This document shows positions 6,696-15,067 of a stretch of 41,486 nucleotides of DNA, piece by piece; the stretch's first letter is position 1, and every line of letters starts with the position of its first letter. The DNA is taken from the NCBI GenBank assembly GCA_017456905.1, contig JAFTIL010000002.1, forward strand, positions 1 through 41,486. Direction: 5' to 3'. Position numbers and translations under genes: made by a program. The notes beneath the pieces were generated by a model, which made no database searches, was not told the DNA's origin, and worked only from the letters and a program-made list of their open reading frames with translations. The DNA comes from Clostridia bacterium. Lineage in GTDB: Bacteria > Bacillota > Clostridia > Oscillospirales > CAG-272.

Positions 6696-7949
6696 ATGTC
6701 TCAGCCTAACTATAAAAGAACCAAATTTGCCTGTTATGCCGCTTATTTTACCATGTCCTCTATTTTTTGCCTGCCCCCGCTTCTGTTTATGACCCTGCGG
6801 GAGACCTTTGGCATTTCCTATACCCTCCTGGGGACGCTGGTGCTGGTCAACTTCTGTACCCAGCTTGGAGTCGACCTGATCTTTACGGTGTTTTCGAAAA
6901 AGTTCAATACCCAAAAGGTCGTGCGGATCATGCCGCTGATCACCTCGGCGGGCCTTGTGATCTACGCCCTGTTGCCTACCTTCTTTCCGAATATCGCATA
7001 CCTGGGACTGCTCATCGGTACCGTCATTTTCTCGGTGTCAGCGGGGCTTTCCGAGGTGCTGCTCAGCCCCGTCATCGCGGCCATCCCCTCGGACAATCCC
7101 CAGCGGGACATGAGTACCCTTCACTCCCTTTATGCCTTCGGTGTGTTTTTTGTTACGGTGGTCAGCACCCTGTTTCTGAAATTCTGCGGCACCGAGCATT
7201 GGATGTACCTGACCCTGATCTTCGCCGCCCTCCCCGTGATCGCCGCGGTGCTGTTCATGATCTCTCCCATGCCCGACATGGGCGGGGCAGAGAACACCGC
7301 AAGCACGGAAGGGACGAAAAAGCGCGCCATGGGCATTGTCCTTTGCGTGGCTTGCATCTTTTTCGGAAGCTGTGCTGAGAATGCTATGTCTAACTGGGTG
7401 TCGAGCTACATGGAAAACGCCCTGCAGATCGACAAGGCCCTGGGTGACCTGCTTGGTATGGCGGGCTTTGCCATCTTATTGGGGCTTGCCCGCATTGGCT
7501 ACGCCAAGTTCGGTAAAAACATCTCCCGTGTCCTGCTCATCGGCATGATCGGTGCCACGGTCTGCTATCTGGTGGTGGGTCTATCAACAGGTGTTGCGCC
7601 CGCCTTTATTGCCTGCGTCCTGACGGGTATATTCGTGGCTATGCTGTGGCCCGGGACCCTCATCATGATGGAAGAAAAAATGCCCGGTCTCGGCGTAGCG
7701 GCCTACGCCCTCATGGCGGCAGGCGGCGACCTGGGCGCGTCGCTCTCTCCCCAGCTTTTGGGCATTGTCACCGATACTGTCTCGGCTTCAAGCTTCGCGG
7801 CGGAGCTGGGCGCGACCCTGAACCTCACCGCCGAGCAGATCGGCCTCAAGGCCGGGATGCTGGTGACGGCCATCTTCCCCCTCCTTGGCACCGTGGTGGT
7901 GATTGTGGCCATGCGGTATTTTAAAAAAAGAGCGGATGAACGCACATGA
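6696..7949 (+). CDS. MFS transporter, FucP-like sugar permease
   Basis: 417 residues with about twelve hydrophobic helices in two halves split by a polar loop around residues 194-208 (DMGGAENTASTEGTKKRA). The overall pattern, including SNWVSSYMENALQ in the second half and GTLVLVNFCTQLGVD in the first, resembles the fucose/glucose-galactose permease branch of the major facilitator superfamily, which imports sugars with protons. AAGGAG lies 7 bases before the ATG. It follows the GH43 gene but has its own strong promoter. Its substrate is inferred to be a sugar only by family and context; a drug or other solute cannot be excluded. Confidence 0.85.
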   Translation: MSQPNYKRTKFACYAAYFTMSSIFCLPPLLFMTLRETFGISYTLLGTLVLVNFCTQLGVDLIFTVFSKKFNTQKVVRIMPLITSAGLVIYALLPTFFPNIAYLGLLIGTVIFSVSAGLSEVLLSPVIAAIPSDNPQRDMSTLHSLYAFGVFFVTVVSTLFLKFCGTEHWMYLTLIFAALPVIAAVLFMISPMPDMGGAENTASTEGTKKRAMGIVLCVACIFFGSCAENAMSNWVSSYMENALQIDKALGDLLGMAGFAILLGLARIGYAKFGKNISRVLLIGMIGATVCYLVVGLSTGVAPAFIACVLTGIFVAMLWPGTLIMMEEKMPGLGVAAYALMAAGGDLGASLSPQLLGIVTDTVSASSFAAELGATLNLTAEQIGLKAGMLVTAIFPLLGTVVVIVAMRYFKKRADERT

Positions 7950-7957
7950 ACGTTTTA

Positions 7958-8034
7958 CGGGAGGGGAGACCCCTCCCCTACAGAAGATCGTATATATAGG
8001 CATTTTTCCGTAGGGGAGGCGTTTCGCCTCCCGT
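7958..8034. repeat. inverted pair of REP-like palindromes
   Basis: Hairpin 1 is GGGAGGGG-AGA-CCCCTCCC (7959-7977) and hairpin 2 is GGGAGGCG-TTT-CGCCTCCC (8014-8032). The outer parts match in inverted orientation: the reverse complement of the first begins GTAGGGGAGG and ends CCTCCCG, as does the second. About 30 bases separate them. It sits just after the MFS stop and may also stall transcription or protect the RNA 3' end. Confidence 0.75.
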
Positions 8035-8083
8035 TTGCTTGAGGTGCTATAGGGTAGCGGTGATTGAAAATCCCGTCGCCCTC

Positions 8084-8112
8084 TTTACATCTCGCCTGTT
8101 TTGTGTTATAAT
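8084..8112 (+). promoter_or_regulatory. promoter upstream of the 8150 gene
   Basis: Minus-35 TTTACA (8084-8089), 17-bp spacer, TATAAT (8107-8112) preceded by TTGTGT. Confidence 0.82.
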
Positions 8113-8149
8113 GACCTAAAGGTCACCTCTAAAGAAAGAGAGGTTTTTT
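8113..8149 (+). promoter_or_regulatory. leader palindrome and hairpin covering the ribosome-binding site
   Basis: GACCTAAAGGTC (8113-8124) is palindromic at the predicted transcription start. ACCTCT (8125-8130) pairs with AGAGGT (8139-8144), the only Shine-Dalgarno-like sequence before ATG 8150, and is followed by five T. It could sequester the start site or act as a weak attenuator. A close copy, GGTCACCTCTAAA, recurs at 23017-23029. Confidence 0.4.
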
Positions 8150-8560
8150 ATGGAATATCTTTCGATCAAGACCCCTGCCGACGCCCGCGCCTTCTGCGAG
8201 GCGGTCAACAGCCTCCATGACGGCGAGATCTTGTCAGTTCAGTATACCCACAACGGCTTTGAGCGCAAACCCGACGGGCTTTGGTGCGATCCCGCCAAAA
8301 CGCAGCTTCACCTGACGGTGCTGGTCACCTCTATCTGGGACAGCGTGGTGGAGCTTGTTTTCGAGTCGATAGATGAATGGCAGCTACAGGGAAATTCCCT
8401 CGCTCCTGAAGACATTTTCTGCATCCGCGTGGAGTTTGCCCCCAACGGCTCGGTGGTCTGGACAACGGGCCACAGCACAGAGCCTGAGATCATGAAAGAA
8501 AACCGTTACGTGATCGCCCACTCCATGAAATGGCGGTTCATCGAAGACAACAGACCGTAA
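8150..8560 (+). CDS. conserved-looking small protein of unknown function
   Basis: 136 residues, soluble, acidic, without signal peptide or membrane helix. The N-terminal LHDGEILSVQYTHNGF followed by alternating beta-like segments (HLTVLVTSIW, VVELVFESIDEW) suggests a compact alpha/beta fold, and the HDGEI-type motif occurs in several small proteins, including some immunity-type families; I cannot assign one. It is the first gene after its promoter, and the MATE exporter starts 43 bases after its stop without a promoter of its own that I can see, so the two may be co-transcribed. Confidence 0.8.
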   Translation: MEYLSIKTPADARAFCEAVNSLHDGEILSVQYTHNGFERKPDGLWCDPAKTQLHLTVLVTSIWDSVVELVFESIDEWQLQGNSLAPEDIFCIRVEFAPNGSVVWTTGHSTEPEIMKENRYVIAHSMKWRFIEDNRP

Positions 8561-8602
8561 ATCATAGACGATTGGAGAAATAACCAAGGAGTCCCTAACC
8601 CT

Positions 8603-9955
8603 ATGAAAAGAACCACAGATATGACGGTAGGCAGCCCCACGCGTCATCTGCTCCTATTTGCCCTCCCTTTGATTTTGACCAATCTTGGTCAACAGCTTTA
8701 TATGATCGTGGATGCTGCCATCGTAGGCCGTGGCGTGGGCGTGCAAGCCTTGGCCGCCGTGGGTGCTACCGATTGGATCTATTGGATGATCCTCTGGACA
8801 GTCACGGGCATGACCCAAGGCGTCTCCACCTTTGTCTCCCGTTACTTCGGAGATAAAAACTACCGCGATATGAATAAGTCCATCGCCATGTGTACCGTCC
8901 TCTGCGGTGCTGTGGGTGGGGTACTCACCGTGGCGGGGCTCATTGCCGCCAAGCCCCTTCTGCTCCTGCTAAACACACCGGACGATATCCTGAACGGTGC
9001 GGTCACCTACCTTGTGACCATGGTTGCGGGAACGCTGGTGGTGGCGGCCTATAATATGGCAGCCTCTGTCCTCCGCGCTTTGGGAGACGGTAAAACGCCC
9101 TTGATTGCCATGGCCATCGCCGCGCTTCTGAACGTGGGGCTGGATCTTCTTTTTGTTTTGGTCTTCCACATGGGCATCTTCGGCGCGGCCCTGGCTTCGG
9201 TTTTGTCTCAGCTTGTGTCCTTTATTTTCTGCTTTACCCAGATTTGCAAGATTGACTGTATCAACCTGGACAGAGAGATCTGGCGCATAGACTGGAAGAT
9301 GATGAAGTCCCTGGTTGCCTTCGGTATGCCCCTTGCCTTGGAATTTATGGTGATCTCTCTGGGAGGCATCATTCTACAGTCTTCCATCAACCTCCAGGGA
9401 AGTAGCTTTATCGCAGGATATACCGCCACCAACAAGGTCTACGGCCTTTTGGAGAGCAGTGCGCTTTCCCTGGGCGTGGCCGCCTCTACCTTCCTTGCTC
9501 AAAATTACGGAGCAGGGAAGTACGACCGTGTGAAAAAGGGCGTATGGACGTCTACGATCGTGGTCCTTCTCATGTCGGTGGTGGTGTCGGCGGTCATGTA
9601 TCTGGCCCGAGATCCCGTCATGCTTCTGTTCATGGACAGCGCCGAGGAAGGCGGCCCCGAGGCTCACGCCATCGCCGTTTATTATCTCACCATTCTCTGC
9701 ATCACGCTCTCCATCCTCTACCTGCTCCATATCTTCCGAAACGCCCTCCAAGCCATCGGCGTGGCCGTGTGGTCTATGCTCTCGGGTATTGCGGAATTTG
9801 TTGCCCGCGTGGTCATGTCCAAGGTCGTGATGAAGTGGATGGGGAGCGACGCGCTCTTCGTGGCCGAGCCCGTAGCCTGGCTGGCGGCGCTGCTTTTTGT
9901 GCTGATCCCCTATTTCTTCTACCGCAGGCGGCTGTCATTCCCTGCACGTGGGTGA
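8603..9955 (+). CDS. MATE family efflux transporter
   Basis: 450 residues, twelve predicted helices in two homologous halves, the usual MATE length. The start region DMTVGSPTRHLLLFALPL is the common N-terminal signature, and LGQQLYMIVDAAIVGR is the conserved first-helix motif; the second half repeats the topology with LALEFMVISLGG. It should export cationic drugs or metabolites using a sodium or proton gradient at the cytoplasmic membrane. AAGGAG lies 11 bases before the ATG. The substrate is unknown. Confidence 0.93.
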   Translation: MKRTTDMTVGSPTRHLLLFALPLILTNLGQQLYMIVDAAIVGRGVGVQALAAVGATDWIYWMILWTVTGMTQGVSTFVSRYFGDKNYRDMNKSIAMCTVLCGAVGGVLTVAGLIAAKPLLLLLNTPDDILNGAVTYLVTMVAGTLVVAAYNMAASVLRALGDGKTPLIAMAIAALLNVGLDLLFVLVFHMGIFGAALASVLSQLVSFIFCFTQICKIDCINLDREIWRIDWKMMKSLVAFGMPLALEFMVISLGGIILQSSINLQGSSFIAGYTATNKVYGLLESSALSLGVAASTFLAQNYGAGKYDRVKKGVWTSTIVVLLMSVVVSAVMYLARDPVMLLFMDSAEEGGPEAHAIAVYYLTILCITLSILYLLHIFRNALQAIGVAVWSMLSGIAEFVARVVMSKVVMKWMGSDALFVAEPVAWLAALLFVLIPYFFYRRRLSFPARG

Positions 9956-9983
9956 CCTTAACACTACAGTCACACCCCCATAC

Positions 9984-10005
9984 GATGCTCCCCGGGGGGA
10001 GCATC
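9984..10005 (+). promoter_or_regulatory. GC-rich hairpin between the MATE and ktrB genes
   Basis: GATGCTCC pairs with GGAGCATC (9984-9991 with 9998-10005) around CCGGGG-type bases. There is no T-run after it, so it is more likely an RNA stability or partial termination element than a full terminator. I see no good promoter between it and ATG 10031. Confidence 0.45.
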
Positions 10006-10030
10006 ATACATTTGACCGAAAGGCTTGTAT

Positions 10031-11392
10031 ATGAAAAAGAAAAAAAGGTGGAGACTATCTACCACACACATCATCCTGTTGAGTTTTCTGTCAGCCATCC
10101 TGCTGGGAAGCCTCCTTTTGGCTCTGCCCATCAGCGCAAGGGATGGCCAAGCAATTTCCTATATCGACGCTTTGTTCACCGCTACCACCGCCACCTGCGT
10201 GACGGGTCTTGTGACCCTGCCCACAGTGAGTACGTGGAGTCTGTTCGGGCAGGTGGTGATCCTGCTTCTTATCCAGATCGGCGGCTTGGGCGTCATCACC
10301 GTCATGGCGGGGCTGATGGTGGCCGTCCACCGCAAAATGGGCCTCCGTGACAGCAGGCTCATCGGGGATGCCTTCAACCTCAACTCCCTGTCGGGGCTTT
10401 CGGGATTTATCAAAAAGGTCATCATCGGCACCTTCTTAGTGGAAGGCGTGGGCGCGCTCTTGTATATGACCGTGTTCATTCCCGAGTTCGGCGGGAGGGG
10501 CATCTGGATTTCGGTGTTCAATTCGGTCTCCGCCTTCTGCAACGCGGGCATCGATATCATCGCCGAGGACAGCCTCGTGGGATACTCCACCCATCCGCTG
10601 GTCAACACCGTCACGAGCCTGCTCGTCATTTTGGGCGGTCTCGGCTATATCGTCTGGTGGGATCTTCTCCGCGTGGTACGGGAGATCCCCGCCCAAGGCC
10701 TGAAATGCTTCCGTCGGCTCACCCTCCACAGTAAGCTGACCCTGACCGCCACAGCCATCCTGCTCATGGGCGGCGGTGTCGTCATTTTTGTCCTGGAGTA
10801 CAATAACCCTTTGACCATCGGGGAGCTGTCCCTGTTCGATAAGATTCAGGTGTCCCTCTTTCAATCCGTGACCACCCGCACAGCGGGCTTTGCCACGGTC
10901 CCTCAAGAGAACTTGACCAACGCCACGGCATTGTTTTGCCTCTTGCTGATGTTCATCGGCGGCTCCCCCGCTGGGACGGCGGGCGGCGTGAAGACCGTGA
11001 CCGTGGCGGTGCTGCTTGCCACCGCCCTGTCCACCATTCGCAATCGGGACGAGGTGACCCTGTTTGGCCGCCGACTCTCAAAACAGGTGACCCGCAAGGC
11101 CGTGGCGGTGACGGGGATGTCCTTTGTCATTCTGTCGCTGTCCACCATCCTGCTGGCGGCTGTCACCGACGCTTCGGCCATGGATATCCTGTACGAGACC
11201 GTCAGTGCCACAGCCACGGTGGGCCTGACCCGCGCATTGACCCCGCTTTTGACAACGGTGGGGAAGATCATCATCATTCTCACCATGTACGCAGGGCGTA
11301 TCGGCCCCATTTCCCTGGCGGTGGCCTTCGCGTCAAAGAAAGAGATCGTCAATAACATCAAGGATCCTACCGAGGAAGTGGTGGTGGGATAA
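10031..11392 (+). CDS. ktrB: TrkH/KtrB family potassium uptake channel subunit
   Basis: 453 residues from the ATG at 10031, chosen because AAAGG lies 7 bases upstream (an in-frame TTG at 10025 lies too close). Four pore-loop repeats carry the potassium selectivity filter motifs TCVTGL, AFCNAGI, TRTAGF and TATVGL, as in the KtrB/TrkH superfamily of membrane-pore-membrane proteins. It forms the ion-conducting membrane part. The regulator gene follows 13 bases later, so the pair should encode a Ktr-type uptake system gated by nucleotide binding and probably sodium dependent. Confidence 0.94.
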   Translation: MKKKKRWRLSTTHIILLSFLSAILLGSLLLALPISARDGQAISYIDALFTATTATCVTGLVTLPTVSTWSLFGQVVILLLIQIGGLGVITVMAGLMVAVHRKMGLRDSRLIGDAFNLNSLSGLSGFIKKVIIGTFLVEGVGALLYMTVFIPEFGGRGIWISVFNSVSAFCNAGIDIIAEDSLVGYSTHPLVNTVTSLLVILGGLGYIVWWDLLRVVREIPAQGLKCFRRLTLHSKLTLTATAILLMGGGVVIFVLEYNNPLTIGELSLFDKIQVSLFQSVTTRTAGFATVPQENLTNATALFCLLLMFIGGSPAGTAGGVKTVTVAVLLATALSTIRNRDEVTLFGRRLSKQVTRKAVAVTGMSFVILSLSTILLAAVTDASAMDILYETVSATATVGLTRALTPLLTTVGKIIIILTMYAGRIGPISLAVAFASKKEIVNNIKDPTEEVVVG

Positions 11393-11405
11393 TGGAGGTA
11401 AGAAC

Positions 11406-12056
11406 ATGAGTAACCGTAAAACGTATGCCGTTTTCGGCCTGGGCCGCTACGGCCTGGCCGTAGCCCGAGAGCTGATCAAGGATGGTGCCGAGGTGCTGGC
11501 TGTGGATTCCGACGAGGCCCTGGTCAATTCCGTGGCAGGGGAGCTTCCTTATTGCAAATGTGCCGATGTGACCGATGTCGAGGTCCTTCGCCAATTGGGC
11601 ATCGCCGATATGGACGTGGTGGTGGTCGCCATGGCCAACAGCCTGGAGGCCGGCGTCATGGCCGTCATGCTGTGTAAGGAGCTGGGGGTGGAGACCGTCA
11701 TCGCCAAATGCTCCTGCGAGGCGCACCGCAGGATTCTCAGCAAGGTGGGGGCCGACCGCGTGGTTCAGCCCGAAAGCGAATCGGGCATCCGTTTGGCCAA
11801 AAACCTTCTGACCTCGGGCTTTGTGGACGTCATCGACCTGTCCGACGACGTCTCTCTCATCGAACTGGAGGTGAAGGCCGAGTGGGCAGGGAAGACCCTC
11901 GTGGAGCTGAATCTGCGCAAGAAATACGGTGTCAACGTCATCGCCATCCGCAAGGAAAGAGAGCTGGTCATCAACATAGACCCCACCATGAAGCTGGACA
12001 CCGCCATGCAACTGGTGGTCATCACCAACGCCTCCAAGCTGAATAAGCTGAAATGA
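11406..12056 (+). CDS. ktrA: TrkA/KtrA family potassium channel regulatory subunit
   Basis: 216 residues. An N-terminal Rossmann (RCK_N) domain has GLGRYGLAVARELIKDGAEV with the acidic residue of AVDSDE at the end of strand two, which binds NAD(H) or ADP/ATP; a C-terminal RCK_C domain follows (ELEVKAEWAGKTLVEL onward). Octameric rings of this subunit gate the KtrB channel from the cytosol. GGAGG precedes the ATG, and the gap to the upstream ktrB-like gene is 13 bases. Length and domain order are those of single-repeat KtrA rather than the two-repeat TrkA of enterobacteria. Confidence 0.94.
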   Translation: MSNRKTYAVFGLGRYGLAVARELIKDGAEVLAVDSDEALVNSVAGELPYCKCADVTDVEVLRQLGIADMDVVVVAMANSLEAGVMAVMLCKELGVETVIAKCSCEAHRRILSKVGADRVVQPESESGIRLAKNLLTSGFVDVIDLSDDVSLIELEVKAEWAGKTLVELNLRKKYGVNVIAIRKERELVINIDPTMKLDTAMQLVVITNASKLNKLK

Positions 12057-12060
12057 ATGG

Positions 12061-12585
12061 ATGCGTATGAAAAAAGTCATCGTCATCGGCTGTCCCGGCA
12101 GCGGCAAAAGCACTTTTGCCCGCGCGCTTGCGGAAAAGACGGGATTGCCCCTGTATCATTTGGACAGGCTGTACTGGAACCCCGACCGCACCACCGTGGA
12201 AAAGTCGGTGTTCCGCGCCCGCCTTGGAGAGGTCATGGCGCAAGATGCTTGGATCATCGACGGCAACTATGGCTCCACCATGGAATGGAGGATAAAGACC
12301 GCCGATACCGTCTTTTTCCTGGATCTGCCCACCGAGGTCTGTCTCTCGGGCATTCGTGAGCGGCAGGGCAAGCCTCGCGCTGATATGCCCTGGGTGGAAG
12401 CTGAGGGGGAGCAGGACGAGGAATTTATCCGCTTCATCGAGGAGTATAACACCGTCAGCCGTCCAAAGGTGTTGACGCTTCTGGCGCAATACAGGGATCG
12501 GGAGATCGTGATCTTCCGAAACCGCGAGGAAATGACGGCGTATCTTCAGGGGGAGATCCGTGAGAAAAATGGCGCGCCTTATTGA
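12061..12585 (+). CDS. P-loop NTPase, adenylate-kinase-like (topology-modulation/FlaR-like) protein
   Basis: 174 residues. Walker A motif GCPGSGKST near residues 10-18; HLDRLYWNPD and AWIIDGNYGSTMEWR, followed by TVFFLDLP, are the hallmarks of the small kinase-like family often annotated as DNA topology modulation protein; real substrates are mostly unknown. It begins 4 bases after the KtrA stop, so it may be translated from the same transcript. ATG 12061 or ATG 12067 may be the start; neither has a strong ribosome-binding site. Its TGA lies within the minus-35 hexamer of the next promoter. Confidence 0.85.
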   Translation: MRMKKVIVIGCPGSGKSTFARALAEKTGLPLYHLDRLYWNPDRTTVEKSVFRARLGEVMAQDAWIIDGNYGSTMEWRIKTADTVFFLDLPTEVCLSGIRERQGKPRADMPWVEAEGEQDEEFIRFIEEYNTVSRPKVLTLLAQYRDREIVIFRNREEMTAYLQGEIREKNGAPY

Positions 12586-12610
12586 CAAATCGGCAGACGC
12601 GTGTTATAAT
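12582..12610 (+). promoter_or_regulatory. promoter of the 12643 gene
   Basis: Minus-35 TTGACA (12582-12587), 17-bp spacer, TATAAT (12605-12610) with TG one base before. The hexamer contains the stop codon of the preceding gene. Confidence 0.88.
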
Positions 12611-12642
12611 TCTATATTATACGTTTCAAAGGAGATGCTTTC

Positions 12643-13557
12643 ATGGCACAAAAATTTGGCTTTTCAAGATCCCAGCCCCAGAGCCCCAAGCAGGCTTACG
12701 ACCTGAAATATAATTCTTCCAGAACCAATATCCTTCTGGCGCTGATACTGACAGTCGTCAATATTGGTATGCTGATCGCCGGCGGCGACTCGTACTTCCT
12801 GTTTTCCATCTTCGTCCCTTACTATGCGGTGATGATGGGTACCATCCTGACAGGGCACTATCCTCCCGATTGGACTCCCGAGGATTACGAAGATCTGCCT
12901 GTGTTGGATAATAGCTTTTTGGTGGTGATGATCGTTATCGCGGTGGCGATCATGGCACTTTATCTGCTTTCCTGGATCTTTTCGAGCAAGCACCGTGTGG
13001 GTTGGCTGATCTTCGCGCTGGCCTTCTTCTCTGCGGATACGCTGCTCATGCTCCTGCTGGGCGGCTTTGATCTGACGGTGCTCGTGGATCTTGCTTTCCA
13101 CATCTGGGTGGTTGTGTCTCTTGCCATGGGTATCCACGCTCATTCCAAATGGAAGAGCCTGCCCGACGAGGCTCCTTTCTCCATGTATGCTTATGATCAG
13201 ACGGTGGATGCTGAGGGTATGCCCGTCACCGAGGGCGATCCTGCAGCCACACAGCCCATGGATCCCTCCTTCGACACCCCTGTGCTCCGTTATGCCGACG
13301 AGACCGTCAAGTGCCGGATCCTTTTGGAGACCGAGGTGGACGGACTTAAGATCACCTATCGCCGCGTCAAGCGTGTCAATGAGCTGGTGATCAATGGCCG
13401 TGTGTACGATGAGCTGGAGGCTATGGTGGAGCCCTCCCATGAACTCAACGCCGTGGTCAACGGTCACGCCATTGCCGTGGGCTTTGACAGTAGCCGTTCC
13501 CGCAGCTACGCCGTCGTGGACGGCCAGCAGGTGGCTACCAAACTCAGATGGTATTGA
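12643..13557 (+). CDS. membrane protein of unknown function with a soluble C-terminal domain
   Basis: 304 residues. About five hydrophobic helices (roughly residues 28-46, 48-68, 86-108, 117-137, 139-160) are followed by an acidic linker (YDQTVDAEGMPVTEGDPAA) and a soluble, beta-rich domain of about 90 residues (CRILLETEVDGLKITYRRV to the C-terminus KLRWY). The tail looks like a small extracytoplasmic or cytosolic beta domain with a repeated V-N/D-G pattern. I do not recognise the family. AAGGAG precedes the ATG by 7 bases. The gene is monocistronic, between its own promoter and a strong terminator. Confidence 0.85.
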   Translation: MAQKFGFSRSQPQSPKQAYDLKYNSSRTNILLALILTVVNIGMLIAGGDSYFLFSIFVPYYAVMMGTILTGHYPPDWTPEDYEDLPVLDNSFLVVMIVIAVAIMALYLLSWIFSSKHRVGWLIFALAFFSADTLLMLLLGGFDLTVLVDLAFHIWVVVSLAMGIHAHSKWKSLPDEAPFSMYAYDQTVDAEGMPVTEGDPAATQPMDPSFDTPVLRYADETVKCRILLETEVDGLKITYRRVKRVNELVINGRVYDELEAMVEPSHELNAVVNGHAIAVGFDSSRSRSYAVVDGQQVATKLRWY

Positions 13558-13612
13558 TCTCAATTCTGCAAGTTCAAAGGCCTCTCACTTGCATATTGCC
13601 CTTGCTGAGATC
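13556..13612 (+). other. nested inverted repeats directly after the 12643 gene
   Basis: An outer stem GATCTCA/TGAGATC (13556-13562 with 13606-13612) encloses an inner stem TGCAAGT/ACTTGCA (13567-13573 with 13587-13593). The outer arm overlaps the stop codon. It may be a 3' untranslated structure, a small RNA, or a short mobile palindromic repeat. Confidence 0.45.
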
Positions 13613-13657
13613 CGCGGATGCAGCTTCGAAATACATATAATGTATATTATATGAAAA

Positions 13658-13691
13658 TCCCCGCATAAAATCGTGCGGGGACTTTCTTTTT
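13658..13691 (+). terminator. intrinsic terminator
   Basis: TCCCCGCA pairs with TGCGGGGA (13658-13665 with 13674-13681) around an 8-base loop, followed by CTTTCTTTTT. Confidence 0.88.
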
Positions 13692-13745
13692 GATGGAAAT
13701 TTGATGAAAAATGAAATTTTTTTTGAAAAAATATTCAAAATGACC

Positions 13746-13782
13746 TTGACAATATAAAAAAAATGAGTATACTTATAGTATA
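13746..13782 (+). promoter_or_regulatory. promoter of the amino-acid ABC transporter operon with overlapping palindrome
   Basis: Minus-35 TTGACA (13746-13751), 16-bp spacer, minus-10 TATACT (13768-13773). The minus-10 is one arm of TATACT-TAT-AGTATA (13768-13782), a perfect dyad, so a repressor bound here would block polymerase. TTGGAGGAAA before ATG 13806 is a strong ribosome-binding site, matching a highly expressed binding protein. Confidence 0.75.
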
Positions 13783-13805
13783 TCTTTTTTTGGAGGAAAT
13801 TCATC

Positions 13806-14993
13806 ATGAAATTCATCAAGATCATGGCAGTTGCACTTTCTCTCGTGTTCTGCCTGAGTGCCTTCGCAGGTTGCGGCGGCGCTACCAACTATGCTGCTGA
13901 AAACACCGAATACGTCATCGGTCTTTCCGGTCCTCTCACCGGCGGTGCCGCTATGTACGGTATTGCCGTTAAGAACTCCGCTCAGATGGCCGTTGACGAG
14001 ATCAACGCCGCAGGCGGCCTGAACGGCGTTAAGTTCAAGCTGGTGGCTATGGACGATATGCACGACGCCACTAAGATCTCTACCAACTACTCCGCACTCT
14101 ACGAGGGCGGTATGCAGGTGTCTCTCGGTACCGTGACCACTGCACCCGGCCTGGAGTTCAAGAACTTGTCCGCTGACGACAACGTGTTCTTCCTCACCCC
14201 CTCTGCTTCGGGTGACGATATCCCCGCCAACCCCAACGGCTATCAGATGTGCTTCGCAGACGGTAACCAGGGTAAGGTTGCTGCTGAGTTCGTTAACGCC
14301 AACTACAAGGGTCAGACCATCGGTGCTTGCTACAAGTCCGACGAGGCTTACTCCAAGGGTATCTTCGATCAGTTCAAGGCCAACCTCGACGCTTCCGTCA
14401 CCGTGGTGGAGACCAGCTTCACCGATGCCAACGCATCCGACTTCTCCACCCAGATCGACACCCTGAAATCCTGCAGCTTCATCTTCATGCCTACCTACTA
14501 CACCCCCGCATCCCTGTTCATGACCCAGGCCAAGGATATCCTGGCTGCTGACGCCGTTTACTACGGCTGCGACGGCTTCGACGGTATCGACAACATCGAC
14601 GGCTTCGATATCACCGAGATCCCTCAGAAGGTCACCATGCTGTCTCACTTCAACTCCAAGGCAACCGACGGCAAGGCTAAGGAATTCATCGACAAGTACG
14701 TGGCTAAGTTCGGTGCCGATACCCTGAACCAGTTCGGCGCTTCCGCTTACGACTGCGTTTACGCTATCTACGGCGCCATGAAGGCCGCCATCGACAGCGG
14801 CAAGGACATCCCTGTGAACATCAGCGCTTCCGAGCTCTGCGAGATCCTTAAGGAGCAGTTCAACGGCGGTTATACCCTCGCCGCAGGCGTTACCGGTAAC
14901 AACATCAAGTGGGAGTCCACCGGTTACGTCAACAAGGGCGCTATCCAGTACGTCATCAAGGATGCCAACGGCAAGAACGAGGATGCTGAATAA
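13806..14993 (+). CDS. livJ: branched-chain amino-acid-type ABC transporter substrate-binding lipoprotein
   Basis: 395 residues, Peripla_BP_6/LivJ-K family. A signal peptide with lipobox FAGC (Cys23) anchors it on the outer face of the membrane. YVIGLSGPLTGGAAMYGIAV and AVDEINAAGGLNGV are the characteristic first-strand motifs of Leu/Ile/Val-binding proteins. It delivers amino acids, or in related systems amides or urea, to the permeases encoded next. Codons strongly prefer C-ending forms compared with neighbours, as in highly expressed genes. It is first in the operon and is separated from the permease gene by a very stable hairpin, which probably keeps its mRNA more abundant. Confidence 0.93.
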   Translation: MKFIKIMAVALSLVFCLSAFAGCGGATNYAAENTEYVIGLSGPLTGGAAMYGIAVKNSAQMAVDEINAAGGLNGVKFKLVAMDDMHDATKISTNYSALYEGGMQVSLGTVTTAPGLEFKNLSADDNVFFLTPSASGDDIPANPNGYQMCFADGNQGKVAAEFVNANYKGQTIGACYKSDEAYSKGIFDQFKANLDASVTVVETSFTDANASDFSTQIDTLKSCSFIFMPTYYTPASLFMTQAKDILAADAVYYGCDGFDGIDNIDGFDITEIPQKVTMLSHFNSKATDGKAKEFIDKYVAKFGADTLNQFGASAYDCVYAIYGAMKAAIDSGKDIPVNISASELCEILKEQFNGGYTLAAGVTGNNIKWESTGYVNKGAIQYVIKDANGKNEDAE

Positions 14994-15031
14994 TTCCCTG
15001 ATCCCATAAAAATGTGTGACTAAACGAATAG

Positions 15032-15067
15032 CTGCATATATCCCTCTCGCTGGAGGGGTATATGCAG
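15032..15067 (+). promoter_or_regulatory. stable intercistronic stem-loop in the ABC transporter operon
   Basis: CTGCATATA (15032-15040) pairs perfectly with TATATGCAG (15059-15067); the stem continues with CCCTC/GAGGG pairing and wobbles to a CGCT tetraloop, about 16 bp in all. No T-run follows. This suits a 3' stabiliser or partial terminator that raises the binding protein over the permeases. Confidence 0.65.
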
